Positions 26,599 through 36,608 of a stretch of DNA of 64,000 bases are shown here, piece by piece. Position 1 is the stretch's first letter. Every line of letters begins with the position of its first letter. The notes under the pieces are model-generated. The model was not told where the DNA came from and made no database searches. It saw only the letters and a program-made list of their open reading frames with translations. The position numbers and the translations under genes were made by a program. Source of the DNA: Bacteroidales bacterium UBA5507 (GTDB lineage: Bacteria > Bacteroidota > Bacteroidia > Bacteroidales > Lentimicrobiaceae); contig DIOT01000005.1 of the NCBI GenBank assembly GCA_002426195.1, forward strand, positions 1-64,000, written 5' to 3'.

Positions 26599-27803
26599 GC
26601 AACTGTAGAATCTGACTTTTGCACTTGGTAATTATATTCCTTTACAGCTTTTTCAAGCTGAGATAATGATGCTTTGAGAGTTGATAAAGGACAAGCCAGA
26701 TTTATTCTCATAAAGTACGCACCTTCCTTTCCGAATTGGATTCCCGGATTTAAGCCTATACCCGCTTTATTTATCATGAATTCATTGAGTTCCTGATGAT
26801 CCATACCAAGGCCTGAACAATCAAGCCATGCCATGTATGTTGCTTCAGGTCTCATCATTTTAATCTGTGGAACTTTCTCTCGGAGAAATTTCTCAAGAAA
26901 GTCAATATTTGAATTGATATAAACCAGTAACTGACTCAACCATTCATCTCCCTGCTCATAGGCTGCTATTGAAGCTACAGCACCAAAAACATTACCCATG
27001 TCAATATGCAATCCCTGCACAAGTTCATTGTATTTTAATCTTAATTTAGTGTTTGAAATAATAACAGATGAAGTACTTAAAGCTGCGATGTTAAAAGTTT
27101 TACTTGGTGCCATCATAGTAATGGTTTTGGAAGCAATCTTTTTACTCAGGGACGCTAAAATAGTGTGGCGGTATCCCATATTTACAAGGTCGCAATGAAT
27201 CTCATCAGATACCATAAGTACATCGTATTTAATGCAGATGTCAGCAAGTGCCTTGAGTTCATCTTTTGTCCATGCATTGCCCCCCGGATTATGAGGGTTG
27301 CTTATCAATACCATTTTTGCGCCCTTCTTACATAACTGTTCAAAGTCTTGTAAATCCATTTCATACCTACCATTTACAATCTTTAGAGAATTTAATAGCA
27401 ATTTACGACCATTGTCCTTAACAGCTCCATAAAATGGGAAATAAACAGGGGGTTGGATAATTATACAGTCGGCAGGTTTTGTAAAAGCCAGAACTGCCAT
27501 GTTTAGAGCAGCTACAATGCCAGGTGAAAAACATATCCAATCCTTCTCAATGGACCAGTCATGATGTCGCAACAACCATGATTGTATTGATTCATAATAA
27601 CTATCAGGCCTTACTGAATAACCAAGTACCGGATGTTCTGCTCTCTTTTTTATTGCTTCGAGTATAAATGGAGGTGTCCTGAAATCCATATCGGCAACCC
27701 ACATTGGTATGACTTGTTCAGTACCAAAAATCATCTTTCGCAGGTCATACTTTACACTTGCAGTATTGGATCTATCTATTATTTCATCAAAGTTATATTT
27801 CAT
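26595..27803 (-). CDS. MalY/PatB-family PLP aminotransferase (cystathionine beta-lyase type)
   Basis: This is a 402-residue fold-type I PLP enzyme from the ATG at 27803 (MKYNFDEIIDRSNTAS). ATGs or other starts at 27812 and 27836 add only a few unusual residues. The start, the PMWVADMDF motif, the 'NPHNPGG' turn, VSDEIHCDL with the PLP-pyridine Asp and APSKTFNIAAL with the Schiff-base Lys identify the MalY/PatB group. These enzymes cleave C-S bonds of cystathionine or cysteine conjugates; some also act as regulators. The upstream gene at 27899 is divergent. The 3' end overlaps the convergent hypothetical gene by the stop codons. Confidence 0.92.
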   Translation of the reverse strand: MKYNFDEIIDRSNTASVKYDLRKMIFGTEQVIPMWVADMDFRTPPFILEAIKKRAEHPVLGYSVRPDSYYESIQSWLLRHHDWSIEKDWICFSPGIVAALNMAVLAFTKPADCIIIQPPVYFPFYGAVKDNGRKLLLNSLKIVNGRYEMDLQDFEQLCKKGAKMVLISNPHNPGGNAWTKDELKALADICIKYDVLMVSDEIHCDLVNMGYRHTILASLSKKIASKTITMMAPSKTFNIAALSTSSVIISNTKLRLKYNELVQGLHIDMGNVFGAVASIAAYEQGDEWLSQLLVYINSNIDFLEKFLREKVPQIKMMRPEATYMAWLDCSGLGMDHQELNEFMINKAGIGLNPGIQFGKEGAYFMRINLACPLSTLKASLSQLEKAVKEYNYQVQKSDSTVA

Positions 27804-27873
27804 AACTGTCATTTTATTGTTATAGTAACAACGCAAAGTTCTTTAAAATTGACTAATTCATCCCGAATTAAAT

Positions 27874-27881
27874 TAAATTTG
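27874..27881 (+). promoter_or_regulatory. Putative -7 box for the receiver/PEP-binding gene
   Basis: TAAATTTG (TAnnTTTG) lies 17 bp before the ATG at 27899. Confidence 0.45.
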
Positions 27882-27898
27882 TACAAAACACTCCCTTT

Positions 27899-30865
27899 AT
27901 GAAGGTTTCGCCCTATTCACTATTATCACGCTTCTATTTCGATGACACTGCTTTTCACCGTCTCATGCGAAAGCGGATTTACAAAGTCTTATTGGTAGCA
28001 AGTAACTACGATTCCTTCATTCTGGAGGGAGACGGCAGGATAGATGAGCAGATATTTAATGAATACGTATCTCTAAACCTTCGCTACCCTCCTCAGTTTC
28101 TGCAGGTTTCATCAGAAGAAGAAGCTATACAGATGCTCCAGACTGAAAAAATTGATCTTGTGATTACTATGGTTAGCATGGGAAAAAGAGAAACTTTTGA
28201 CCTTGCACGAAAAATCAAGAGTCGCTTTGCTCAAATTCCTTTAGTAGTATTAACCTCATTTTCGAGAGAGGTTACAAACACTCTTGCGAGTGAAGATCTT
28301 TCTTTTATTAATTATGTTTTCTGTTGGTTGGGAAATGCTGATCTGCTTCTTGCCATTATAAAACTGATTGAAGATCAGATGAATGTTGAGGATGATATTA
28401 ACAGTGTTGGCGTACAGGCAATTTTACTAGTCGAGGATTCCATTAGATTCTATTCGAGCTATTTGCCTAATATGTACAAGATCATTTTTAAACAGTCAAA
28501 AAGTTTCATGACCGAAGGCTTGAATGAGCACCAGATGATGTTAAGAATGAGGGGAAGACCTAAAATTCTTCTCGCCAATAACTACGAACAAGCTTTAGAA
28601 TATTACGAAAAGTACAAAAACAATTTGTTGGGTATTATAACCGATGTATCCTACAAATCAAGAGGTGAGGAAGACCCTCAGGCAGGAATAAGACTCATAA
28701 AAAGAGTTAAAGAAGAAGACGAGTTTATGCCAATGCTTATCCAGTCTTCCGACCAAAGTTGGGGTTCAGTTGCCAGGGATCTAAAAGTTGGATTCCTTCA
28801 TAAACTATCTCCTACCCTTCTACCAGATCTAAGGAATTTTATTATCCAGTTTTTTGCCTTTGGTGATTTTGTTTTTGTTGACCCACATACTAAACAGGAA
28901 GTACATCGTGCAACTGATTTAAAGACACTTCAACAGATAATATTTGAAATACCCGATGATTCTTTTGAGTACCATGTTCTAAGAAATCACATTTCTAAAT
29001 GGTTGTATGCCCGTGCGTTATTCCCGCTTGCTGAATTATTCAGGGACCTTCGCCCTGATAACTTTGAGAGCCTTCAGGAAATTAAGCAGTTCGTTTTTGA
29101 AGCAATTGCAACATTCCGCCTCAATAAAGCAAGAGGCATAATTGCTGAGTTTAACAGAGAAAGTTTTGATGAATATCTGAGCTTTACAAGAGTGGGACAT
29201 GGTTCAATCGGTGGCAAAGCAAGAGGATTGGCATTTCTTGATGCCCTCCTGAAAAGGAACCGGATGATTGACAAGTGGCCGGGTATACTAGTAATAATCC
29301 CCCGAACGGTGGTGCTTGGAACTGATATATTTGACGAGTTTCTTGAAATAAACAATTTGTATAATGTAGCTTTATCAGGTATTCCCGATGATGAGTTACT
29401 AAAGATATTCGTTGAAGCCAAACTCCCTGAGAAGCTTAATGAAGACTTGCTCACTTTTATAAGTGTAATTAAAAAACCAATTGCAGTCAGGTCTTCGAGC
29501 ATGCTGGAGGATAGTTATTATCAGCCATTTGCAGGAATTTACTCAACCTACATGGTTCCGAATTATCCCGGAAATAAAGAGGACACTTTGAGAAATCTGG
29601 GTATTGCAATCAAAAGTGTTTACGCTTCAGCATTTTTCCACGAGTCGAAATCATACATGAAGAGTACAACTCATGTAATTGATGAAGAAAAAATGGCTAT
29701 TGTCCTCCAGGAAGTCACCGGTACGGAATATGAAGGACGTTTCTATCCATCTATCTCGGGTGTTGCCAGATCAATTAATTTTTATCCGGTAGAACCGGAA
29801 AAACCTACTGATGGAACCGCTACGCTGGCATTAGGACTCGGTAAATATATTGTCGACGGAGGACTTGCATTACGGTTTTCTCCCAAATATCCACGTAAAG
29901 TACTACAACTCTCAAATCCTCAAATGGCGTTAAAAGAGACGCAGAACCACTTTTATGCTTTAGATCTCAGGCCCGGGAGCTTTGGAATATCGACTGATGA
30001 CGGTTTTAATCTGTTGAAGCTGGACTTAAAAGAAGCCGAAAAAGATAATGCACTAAGAAACCTCGTAAGTACTTATGATTTCGAAAACCAGGTTATAACC
30101 GACGGTATGATAACCGAGGGAAAAAGAATTATCTCATTCTCCAATATACTAAACCACAACATTATTCCTTTGGCTGATATACTGGTGAGTGTGTTAAATA
30201 CAGGGCAAAAAGAAATGGGTAAACCGGTTGAGATTGAATTTGCAATTGATCTTAACATGAAGGAGAATAATCACTATGTATTTAACCTCCTTCAAATACG
30301 ACCAATCGTTGATCCAAGGGAAGAATTGGATATAACCCTGAGTGAAATAAAAAAAGAGGACACTGTAATTTTTGCCGAAAATGCCTTAGGAAACGGGATT
30401 GTGAAGGGCATTAGAGATTTCGTTTATGTTAAACCTGAAAACTTCTCACCAACAAACAATCATAAAATCGCCAGAATGGTTGAGGAGATAAATAAAGAAA
30501 TGCTTGAATCGAATAATAATTACATTTTAATCGGGCCGGGAAGATGGGGATCTAGTGATCCATGGCTTGGAATACCGGTAAAATGGGCGCACATTTCAGC
30601 CGCCAGAGTTATAATAGAATCAGGATTAAAGGGCTTTAGAATCGATCCCAGTCAAGGCACCCATTTCTTTCAGAACATGACGGCATTCAGAGTTGGGTAT
30701 TTTACAATTAATCCTTTTTTAAATGATGGATTTTATGACCTGGATTTTCTTAACAGCCAACCTGCATTGTTTGAAAACGAGTTGATAAGGCATGTCAGAT
30801 TTGAAAGACAGTGTACAGTAATGATTGATGGAGCCAAAAATCAGGGGGTAATATTAAAGCCTTGA
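27899..30865 (+). CDS. Tandem receiver domains fused to a PEP/pyruvate-binding (PPDK N-like) domain
   Basis: This 988-residue soluble protein has three parts. Residues about 28-155 are a receiver-like fold lacking the acidic pocket and phosphoacceptor (DLVITMVSM has Met where Asp is expected). Residues about 172-315 look like an intact receiver: VED at 178-180, phosphoacceptor Asp249 in IITDVSY, Ser283/284 and Lys302. From about 435 onward is a PPDK/PEP-synthase ATP-grasp-like region with GGKARGLAFL, IAVRSSSMLEDSYYQPFAG and ALGLGKYIVDGG, then a C-terminal segment with 'GPGRWGSSDPWLGIPV'. I see no swivelling phospho-His domain and no PEP-utilising TIM barrel, so it is not a complete PEP synthase. 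It may be a two-component-controlled phosphotransferase. It abuts the convergent gene at 30866 with no gap. Confidence 0.85.
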   Translation: MKVSPYSLLSRFYFDDTAFHRLMRKRIYKVLLVASNYDSFILEGDGRIDEQIFNEYVSLNLRYPPQFLQVSSEEEAIQMLQTEKIDLVITMVSMGKRETFDLARKIKSRFAQIPLVVLTSFSREVTNTLASEDLSFINYVFCWLGNADLLLAIIKLIEDQMNVEDDINSVGVQAILLVEDSIRFYSSYLPNMYKIIFKQSKSFMTEGLNEHQMMLRMRGRPKILLANNYEQALEYYEKYKNNLLGIITDVSYKSRGEEDPQAGIRLIKRVKEEDEFMPMLIQSSDQSWGSVARDLKVGFLHKLSPTLLPDLRNFIIQFFAFGDFVFVDPHTKQEVHRATDLKTLQQIIFEIPDDSFEYHVLRNHISKWLYARALFPLAELFRDLRPDNFESLQEIKQFVFEAIATFRLNKARGIIAEFNRESFDEYLSFTRVGHGSIGGKARGLAFLDALLKRNRMIDKWPGILVIIPRTVVLGTDIFDEFLEINNLYNVALSGIPDDELLKIFVEAKLPEKLNEDLLTFISVIKKPIAVRSSSMLEDSYYQPFAGIYSTYMVPNYPGNKEDTLRNLGIAIKSVYASAFFHESKSYMKSTTHVIDEEKMAIVLQEVTGTEYEGRFYPSISGVARSINFYPVEPEKPTDGTATLALGLGKYIVDGGLALRFSPKYPRKVLQLSNPQMALKETQNHFYALDLRPGSFGISTDDGFNLLKLDLKEAEKDNALRNLVSTYDFENQVITDGMITEGKRIISFSNILNHNIIPLADILVSVLNTGQKEMGKPVEIEFAIDLNMKENNHYVFNLLQIRPIVDPREELDITLSEIKKEDTVIFAENALGNGIVKGIRDFVYVKPENFSPTNNHKIARMVEEINKEMLESNNNYILIGPGRWGSSDPWLGIPVKWAHISAARVIIESGLKGFRIDPSQGTHFFQNMTAFRVGYFTINPFLNDGFYDLDFLNSQPALFENELIRHVRFERQCTVMIDGAKNQGVILKP

Positions 30866-31750
30866 TTAGAATTCGCTGAATGCCTCCCTCAGACGACTAA
30901 TTTCATCAATTCGTGAGTTATCACCTGATGCAATAAAAAGATAGGAAAGGATTTCAAACATCTTATCAATAGTGGCAATTGGTTTTAAGGGTATAAAGTA
31001 GTCTTCCTGAGCCGGAAGCCGCAGTTTTCGCATCAGTAGCACCAATTCTTCTTTTGTGAATACACCTCCCCTGTTTTCGGGATTGATGCAGAATTTCACT
31101 TTTACGTTTAAAGATAGATCTGGCTCAATCCAAGCCATAAAATACCTTTCACCGGGTAGTAAAATCCCAAAAAGAGGTATACCTAAACTTTGCGCTAATA
31201 TTGTGTACAAAATTCCTATTGATATTGAATATCCTGTACTACTGTCAAGCAAGTTATTGATAAACAAATATTTAGGATCTGCCTCCTGCTTGTCAGGTAA
31301 GCTAAATTTATAATGATCGTAGAAAATATGATTAACAACCTTTATTTTTTCAAGTGGAGTTAGATTTTCATTTAGCTCGATCCAAATATCCTTTCTTAAC
31401 CTTAATATTTGATCCCTTATCCTGGCAACATTCAGGCTTGGGTATAAATATTTTGTGAAGAGAATATAACCCTCCAGCAAATCAATATTCTTGGAACCGG
31501 CCCACTTCACGAGATCAAAATGTAGCTGGTTAAACTGAATATTATGAATGATATCTTCTATGCGTTGTTGAATTCCGCTATCGAAAGTATTCTCCCAGGC
31601 ATTCTCAAGAAATGGCACCGCCGGTATACCGATATTAAATATCTGCTCTCTTACCTTTGCAAAAGAAGCTGTGTCAGGCTCATCAATTAAACTAATTAAT
31701 GCCTGTAGCTTATTTACATCGTCAGACTGAGATTCCATACTTGCTGCCAT
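30866..31750 (-). CDS. SirB1/transglutaminase-like protein
   Basis: This 294-residue cytoplasmic protein has helical HEAT-like repeats at the N-terminus (about 10-80) and a SirB1-type transglutaminase-like region (about 110-225). The latter has the pattern NNLLDSSTGYSISIGILYTILAQSLG followed by LLPGERYFMAW. In this family the catalytic Cys is commonly missing, and none is seen here, so activity is doubtful. The function is unknown; SirB1 is a poorly understood conserved bacterial family. It lies 59 bp downstream of the uridine phosphorylase gene on the same strand. Its stop is directly adjacent to that of the convergent PEP-binding gene. Confidence 0.85.
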   Translation of the reverse strand: MAASMESQSDDVNKLQALISLIDEPDTASFAKVREQIFNIGIPAVPFLENAWENTFDSGIQQRIEDIIHNIQFNQLHFDLVKWAGSKNIDLLEGYILFTKYLYPSLNVARIRDQILRLRKDIWIELNENLTPLEKIKVVNHIFYDHYKFSLPDKQEADPKYLFINNLLDSSTGYSISIGILYTILAQSLGIPLFGILLPGERYFMAWIEPDLSLNVKVKFCINPENRGGVFTKEELVLLMRKLRLPAQEDYFIPLKPIATIDKMFEILSYLFIASGDNSRIDEISRLREAFSEF

Positions 31751-31809
31751 ATTCTATTTAACAATTGAAACATGAGATTTTCTTCAGAAAGCATTATTCA
31801 AATCTCTTT

Positions 31810-32685
31810 TTATAATTTGACAAGTCGGTTAAGTACATCCTGTACTAATCTACTCATAGCTTCCTTATATAAAGAGGAGTGTGTTTTATCTACACGGTTA
31901 GCAACAATATTTGTTACAGTACATGCCGAATGTCCCATCATCTTACTCAACCCGTATAATGCCGATGTTTCCATCTCAAAATTTGTTATTCTCATACCTT
32001 TATAATTAAAGGACGCAAGCATTTCATTAATATCGGGCAGGAATGTTTCAAGTCGCAAAACACGGCCCTGAGGACCATAAAAGCCCGGTGCTGTAGCGGT
32101 CATACCGGTAACGTTCCCATTGCCAAGTGCTTTCAAAAGCTTTGAATCAGCAGCTACAATATATGGCCGTGGAAGAACCGATGGCCATGAAGTTCCTGAA
32201 ATGAATTCCTCAGTCATCTCATTGTCAATTACTTTATCGAGATTTCTGTAATAATATAACATCCCATCCAATCCAACTCCATGTGATGAAGCGATTGTAG
32301 TGTCGGGTTCTATACCGGAATGCAAGGCACCGGATGTTCCTATCCTGACAAGGTTCAGTGATAAATGTTTTTCTCTTATGGTCCTTTTTTCAAGGTCCAG
32401 ATTAACTAATGCATCGAGTTCGTTTAAGACGATATCAATATTATCAGTTCCCATTCCGGTTGAAATAACTGAAACACGCATTCCTTTGTAAGTACCTGTG
32501 TGGGAAATTATTTCTCTGTTCTGTTTCTTTACTTCAATATCATCAAAAAATGAAGATACCAGGGCTACTCTTCCAGGGTCGCCAACAAGGATAACATTCT
32601 TCGCAAGCTCTTCAGGTTTCAATGCAAGGTGATATACACTTCCATCAGGATTTAATATAAGTTCGGATGCTCCAATAGTATTCAT
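31810..32685 (-). CDS. Uridine phosphorylase-type nucleoside phosphorylase
   Basis: NP-I family enzymes split nucleosides with phosphate to give a base and ribose-1-phosphate. The 291-residue protein shows VILVGDPGRV near residue 31, the GMGTDNIDIVL turn, RIGTSGALHSGI with phosphate-binding residues, and NFEMETSALYGLSKMMG with the ribose-contacting Glu and Met. It is slightly longer than E. coli Udp (253). Preference for uridine over other nucleosides is inferred from the family, not proven. It is divergent from the tandem UspA gene, and the SirB1-like gene follows. Confidence 0.9.
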   Translation of the reverse strand: MNTIGASELILNPDGSVYHLALKPEELAKNVILVGDPGRVALVSSFFDDIEVKKQNREIISHTGTYKGMRVSVISTGMGTDNIDIVLNELDALVNLDLEKRTIREKHLSLNLVRIGTSGALHSGIEPDTTIASSHGVGLDGMLYYYRNLDKVIDNEMTEEFISGTSWPSVLPRPYIVAADSKLLKALGNGNVTGMTATAPGFYGPQGRVLRLETFLPDINEMLASFNYKGMRITNFEMETSALYGLSKMMGHSACTVTNIVANRVDKTHSSLYKEAMSRLVQDVLNRLVKL

Positions 32686-32698
32686 TTTGCGTTATTAG

Positions 32699-32729
32699 TT
32701 TGTTATAACAAGGTGTTATTATACTTTTG
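32699..32729 (+). promoter_or_regulatory. Canonical Bacteroidota -33/-7 promoter for the UspA gene
   Basis: TTTG (32699-32702), a 19-nt spacer and TACTTTTG (32722-32729) match the TTTG-N19-TAnnTTTG consensus in both parts. It lies 36 bp before the ATG at 32766 and is one of the two best promoters in the window. Confidence 0.7.
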
Positions 32730-32765
32730 TAAGAAATCTGCAAATATAATCTTTAATATCTGTAA

Positions 32766-33617
32766 ATGGACAACATACTGGTTCCTTATGACTTCAGCAA
32801 ACAGTCGGAGTTCGCTTTGCAACAAGCAGTTAACCTGGCCCGCCGAATTAGCAGCAGGATAGTCTTACTTTATGTGAATGAAACACCCGGCATAATATCT
32901 GCCTTATTCGGTACTAAATTAAGTGATGAGATGATTGAGAAGATTAACGATCATCTCGATTCAGTTGCTGCCAGAATCAGTCTTCGCGAATCAGTTTATG
33001 TTGAAGCTTCATTGCAAAACGGCCGCATATATACTACAATTGTGAAGACTGCGGATGAGATGAATTCAAAGTTTATTGTAATGGGTACCAGAAGTAGTGA
33101 TGGCATCGATCCCGAGAGAAAAAGGATGATGGGCGCCAACACCTCCCGAGTTATTCGCTCAGCTAATTGTCCCGTCATAACGATCAGTGGTTCATCTCAT
33201 TACAATGGTTGCAGGTCTATCTTGCTTCCAATGGATCTGACCAAGGAAACAAAACAAAAGGTGCAAAGAGCAATCGAGTTTGCCAAGTTATATGATGCTC
33301 AAATTAGAGCGGTATCAGCCGTCAGGGAGTCTGATAAAGAGGCAATAGAAAGACTTAATGAGCAGATGAACCTTGTAAAGAATATTATTACTGCTGAAAA
33401 TGTAAAATGCGAAGCTGAAATCATTAAAACGGTTGACGGGGAGAAAGCTATTGTGCCTGCAATCTTAAATTATGCAAGAGAAAAGAACGATGTTGACCTA
33501 ATAATGATAATGACCCAGCAGGAACATCCTGTACTTGATTTTTTTGTCGGTTCACACGCTCAGGAATTTATCAGAAGCTCAGAAATACCGGTTATTTCGA
33601 TAATCCCACAAGAATAA
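32766..33617 (+). CDS. Tandem-domain universal stress protein
   Basis: The 283-residue cytoplasmic protein has two UspA domains (about 1-140 and 147-283). The first starts NILVPYDFSKQSEFAL and ends with a GTRSSDG...GANTSRVIRSANCPVI motif, a near match to the G-x2-G-x9-G-S/T nucleotide-binding loop. The second domain starts RSILLPMDLTKETKQ and its loop (FFVGSHAQEFIRSSEIPVI) is less complete, so only the first domain probably binds ATP. Such proteins help survival under stress by unclear mechanisms. It has a strong own promoter and is followed after 37 bp by cinA. Confidence 0.92.
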   Translation: MDNILVPYDFSKQSEFALQQAVNLARRISSRIVLLYVNETPGIISALFGTKLSDEMIEKINDHLDSVAARISLRESVYVEASLQNGRIYTTIVKTADEMNSKFIVMGTRSSDGIDPERKRMMGANTSRVIRSANCPVITISGSSHYNGCRSILLPMDLTKETKQKVQRAIEFAKLYDAQIRAVSAVRESDKEAIERLNEQMNLVKNIITAENVKCEAEIIKTVDGEKAIVPAILNYAREKNDVDLIMIMTQQEHPVLDFFVGSHAQEFIRSSEIPVISIIPQE

Positions 33618-33654
33618 TGATTTTTATCTTTTGTATCTCTAATAGGAAACACCA

Positions 33655-34899
33655 ATGAAAGCCGAAATTGTCACAATAGGTGACGAAATTCTTATAGGTC
33701 AGATCACTGACACTAACTCGGGATGGATTGCTCATGAACTGAATAATATTGGAATATCAGTCATACAAATGACTTCAATTGGTGATGAGCATAATAAGAT
33801 TATTAATGCACTGAATGAGGCATCGGGCAGAGCCGATGTAATTATTACCACAGGTGGTTTAGGACCTACTAAAGACGACATCACCAAACTGGCCTTCTGT
33901 GATTTTTTTAAAACACCTCTGATTTTCGACAATGAGTCGTACGCCAATATTGAGAGAATTTTTGCTGAAAGGGGTTATATTATGAGCGAAACGAACAGAA
34001 AGCAGGCTGAAGTCCCTGCCTGTTGTCAGCCACTTCTCAATATAAATGGCACTGCTCCCGGGATGTGTTTCCATAAGAATGGAAAAATCTATTTTTCATT
34101 ACCTGGCGTTCCTTTCGAAATGAAAGGTTTGATGACTTCACACGTAATCCCAATGCTTAGGCCTCTCAGCAATAATGTAATAATTCATAAAACTATTTTA
34201 ACGAATGGCGTTGGTGAGTCATTTCTTGCTGATAAAATCAAGGACTGGGAAGAAAATTTGCCTTCAGGGTTTAAGTTAGCATACTTACCCCAGCCCGGAA
34301 TTGTTAGATTACGACTTTCGGCAGTTGGCAAATCACGGGAAAGTATTCAACTTGAGATGGATGAACAAGTTAGAAATTTGTATTCTCTTGTTTCAGAGTA
34401 TATATTTGGTGAAGACGATGATGCACTGGAAGTAATTGTTGGAAAATTATTAAACCAATTGCACCTCTCTCTTTCAACTGCCGAGAGCTGCACGGGGGGA
34501 TATGTTGCGCATCTTATAACATCAGTAGCGGGAAGCTCTGCATATTTCAAAGGCTCTGTAGTTTCTTACGACAATGATGTGAAAATAAGTACTTTAGGTG
34601 TTAAAAATGAGACCATTAATACATACGGAGCTGTTAGTAGGGAAACTGTGATTGAAATGGCAGAGGGTGTTAAAAGGTCCTTAAAGACTGACTGTTCAAT
34701 TGCTATTTCTGGAATTGCCGGACCTGATGGAGGTACTCCGGAAAAACCAGTTGGCACAGTTTGGGTAGCCATATCTACTCCTTTTGAGAAAACAATAGCT
34801 AAGAAATTTCTTTTTGGTGACAACAGGGAAAGGAATATCCGCAGAAGTGCTTTAGCGGCTCTCGATTTACTGAGAAAGAGATTATTGTTATTTCAATAG
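33655..34899 (+). CDS. cinA: CinA family protein (ADP-ribose pyrophosphatase/NMN deamidase)
   Basis: CinA joins a MoaB/MogA-like N-terminal domain (COG1058, ADP-ribose pyrophosphatase) with a C-terminal PncC domain that deamidates NMN in pyridine nucleotide recycling. The 414-residue length is normal. The N-terminal signature AEIVTIGDEILIGQITDTNS and the TTGGLGPTKDDIT loop are clear. The C-terminal domain has LSTAESCTGGYVAHLITSVAG, VVSYDNDVK and ISGIAGPDGGTPEKPVGTVW. It follows the UspA gene by 37 bp and is probably co-transcribed. No recA or other competence genes are near. Confidence 0.96.
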   Translation: MKAEIVTIGDEILIGQITDTNSGWIAHELNNIGISVIQMTSIGDEHNKIINALNEASGRADVIITTGGLGPTKDDITKLAFCDFFKTPLIFDNESYANIERIFAERGYIMSETNRKQAEVPACCQPLLNINGTAPGMCFHKNGKIYFSLPGVPFEMKGLMTSHVIPMLRPLSNNVIIHKTILTNGVGESFLADKIKDWEENLPSGFKLAYLPQPGIVRLRLSAVGKSRESIQLEMDEQVRNLYSLVSEYIFGEDDDALEVIVGKLLNQLHLSLSTAESCTGGYVAHLITSVAGSSAYFKGSVVSYDNDVKISTLGVKNETINTYGAVSRETVIEMAEGVKRSLKTDCSIAISGIAGPDGGTPEKPVGTVWVAISTPFEKTIAKKFLFGDNRERNIRRSALAALDLLRKRLLLFQ

Positions 34900-35018
34900 A
34901 CTGTTATTTAACTCTTTGGTAGACAAACCAATTCAAAAAGTCAATAATTTCGCACTCTCAAATTAACGATCACAAATTGGGATTGAAGGTTAACTAAATC
35001 CCCACTTAAATTTTGAAT

Positions 35019-36608
35019 ATGGATAATTTTGGAACTGTTTGCAACCTTTGTTCAATAGGTTGTTCTATGGAAGTATCTTGTGATAAAGCAAATAACTATT
35101 CAGTGAAGGGCAAACAGGGATTAGTGAATGCCGATGGTGCGTGTTGTGAGTATCCATTAACTGCATTTCATAATTTTAGCTTAAAAGAACGAATCACATC
35201 TCCTCTTTTAAAGGAAGGTAATAGTTTTAAAAATATTTCCTGGAACGAGGCTTTCAACATACTACACAACCGGGTAACAACAGGAAATCCTGTAGAAAAA
35301 GCTTTCTTTGCCGGAGCCAGATTAACAAATGAAGAGCAGTATCTCGTTCAGAAGCTAGCCAGAGCAGGAGCTCTGTCAAATGACATAGGAAGTTTCCATT
35401 ACCTTGGGCGTGGTACAGGGTACACCAAATTATCCAAAGCAAATATCCCTTTCTTCGAATTATCCGATGCTAAAAGGATTTTTGTGATTGGAGCTGATGT
35501 GACTTCTGATTATCCTGTGATTGGTGATATTATCCTTAGAAATAAGAAAGAGGCAGGAATTGATATAGAAGTAATTACTGAAAATAGTACTGATGGTTTG
35601 GTTGCCCACGCCGGTAAACATTTAGTTGTCAATTCCTATTTTTATTTCATCAAGGCTGTTAACTGCTATTTGCTAAAAAATGATTTGCAGGACAATGTCT
35701 ATATAAGTAATCTCATTGATAATTTTAATGAGTTTAAGACAGGAATGTTGTCCATGGATTATGACCAACTGGTTAAAAAATCAGGATTGACTAAAGAAGC
35801 AATTGAGGAATTCGCATTAAGGTATTTGCATGAGCCTAATGCTGTAATCATTTTCTCAGAAAATACACTGTCGTCAAATACTTGTGGCGAAATATTCAAT
35901 CTGGCTCTAATTACCGGAAAGCATGGTCGCACAGGAGCAGGTTTATGTCTTCTAAAGGAGAAAAATAATTCTCATGGATTACATGATATGGGTGTAATGA
36001 GCAACCTGAGTACAGGGGCAACATCATGGGATGACCCCTTTCAGCGCAATTCAGTTCAAATCGGATGGGGATCGAAAGATTTGCCTTCTTATATTCCTGA
36101 CATTAAAGAGAAGCTTGAAAGCGGTGAGTATAAATATTTGTTCATTTTCGGTGAAGACCCGGTTGGTTGTGCCATCAACAGCGAACCGATAATTGATAAT
36201 CTTTCAAAGGTTGATTTTATAATGGTGCAGGATTATTTTCTGACGCCTACAGCACAAATGGCAGACCTGGTATTGCCGGCTTCCTTAGCTTTTGAAACAG
36301 GTGGCACATTTACAAATTGTCAAAGAGTAATTCAGCAAGTTGCTAAAAGCCTAAATAGCCCACTTGAATACAATTCATGGCAACAGATTAATGAAATTCT
36401 TGTCAGAAACGGATTCCCACAGTTTGAGAACGTTATCGACATTACATTTGAGATTGCAGGTCTATTGCCAAAATTCTGTACAAGTAGCAAGTTAATGTTC
36501 AGAGTTCATGATCATGACAACAATAATCAGTTATTTGAATATGGCTGTGATGCATTGCAAAGACTAGCAAAAAAGGTATCCCCTGCTGAGGTATTTATTA
36601 ACGGCTAA
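35019..36608 (+). CDS. Solitary molybdopterin-dependent oxidoreductase (NuoG/formate dehydrogenase-like)
   Basis: This 529-residue protein starts at the ATG at 35019 (a non-ATG start lies 6 bp before). The N-terminus has a CNLCSIGC motif and a later CC pair (about residue 44) in the pattern of the [4Fe-4S] site at the head of bis-MGD enzymes and NuoG. The rest has landmarks of the molybdopterin oxidoreductase domain: a WNEAFNIL start, '[10 protein letters not shown]' and '[29 protein letters not shown]'. It lacks the N-terminal ferredoxin-like domains of complete NuoG, has no Tat signal, and no partner subunit is next to it. Its electron partner and substrate are unknown. Its 3' end overlaps that of the threonine aldolase gene. 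Confidence 0.85.
   Translation: MDNFGTVCNLCSIGCSMEVSCDKANNYSVKGKQGLVNADGACCEYPLTAFHNFSLKERITSPLLKEGNSFKNISWNEAFNILHNRVTTGNPVEKAFFAGARLTNEEQYLVQKLARAGALSNDIGSFHYLGRGTGYTKLSKANIPFFELSDAKRIFVIGADVTSDYPVIGDIILRNKKEAGIDIEVITENSTDGLVAHAGKHLVVNSYFYFIKAVNCYLLKNDLQDNVYISNLIDNFNEFKTGMLSMDYDQLVKKSGLTKEAIEEFALRYLHEPNAVIIFSENTLSSNTCGEIFNLALITGKHGRTGAGLCLLKEKNNSHGLHDMGVMSNLSTGATSWDDPFQRNSVQIGWGSKDLPSYIPDIKEKLESGEYKYLFIFGEDPVGCAINSEPIIDNLSKVDFIMVQDYFLTPTAQMADLVLPASLAFETGGTFTNCQRVIQQVAKSLNSPLEYNSWQQINEILVRNGFPQFENVIDITFEIAGLLPKFCTSSKLMFRVHDHDNNNQLFEYGCDALQRLAKKVSPAEVFING

Noticed and set aside
29074..29502. A 142-codon minus-strand open frame
   Set aside because: It is antisense to the PEP-binding gene and has typical shadow composition.
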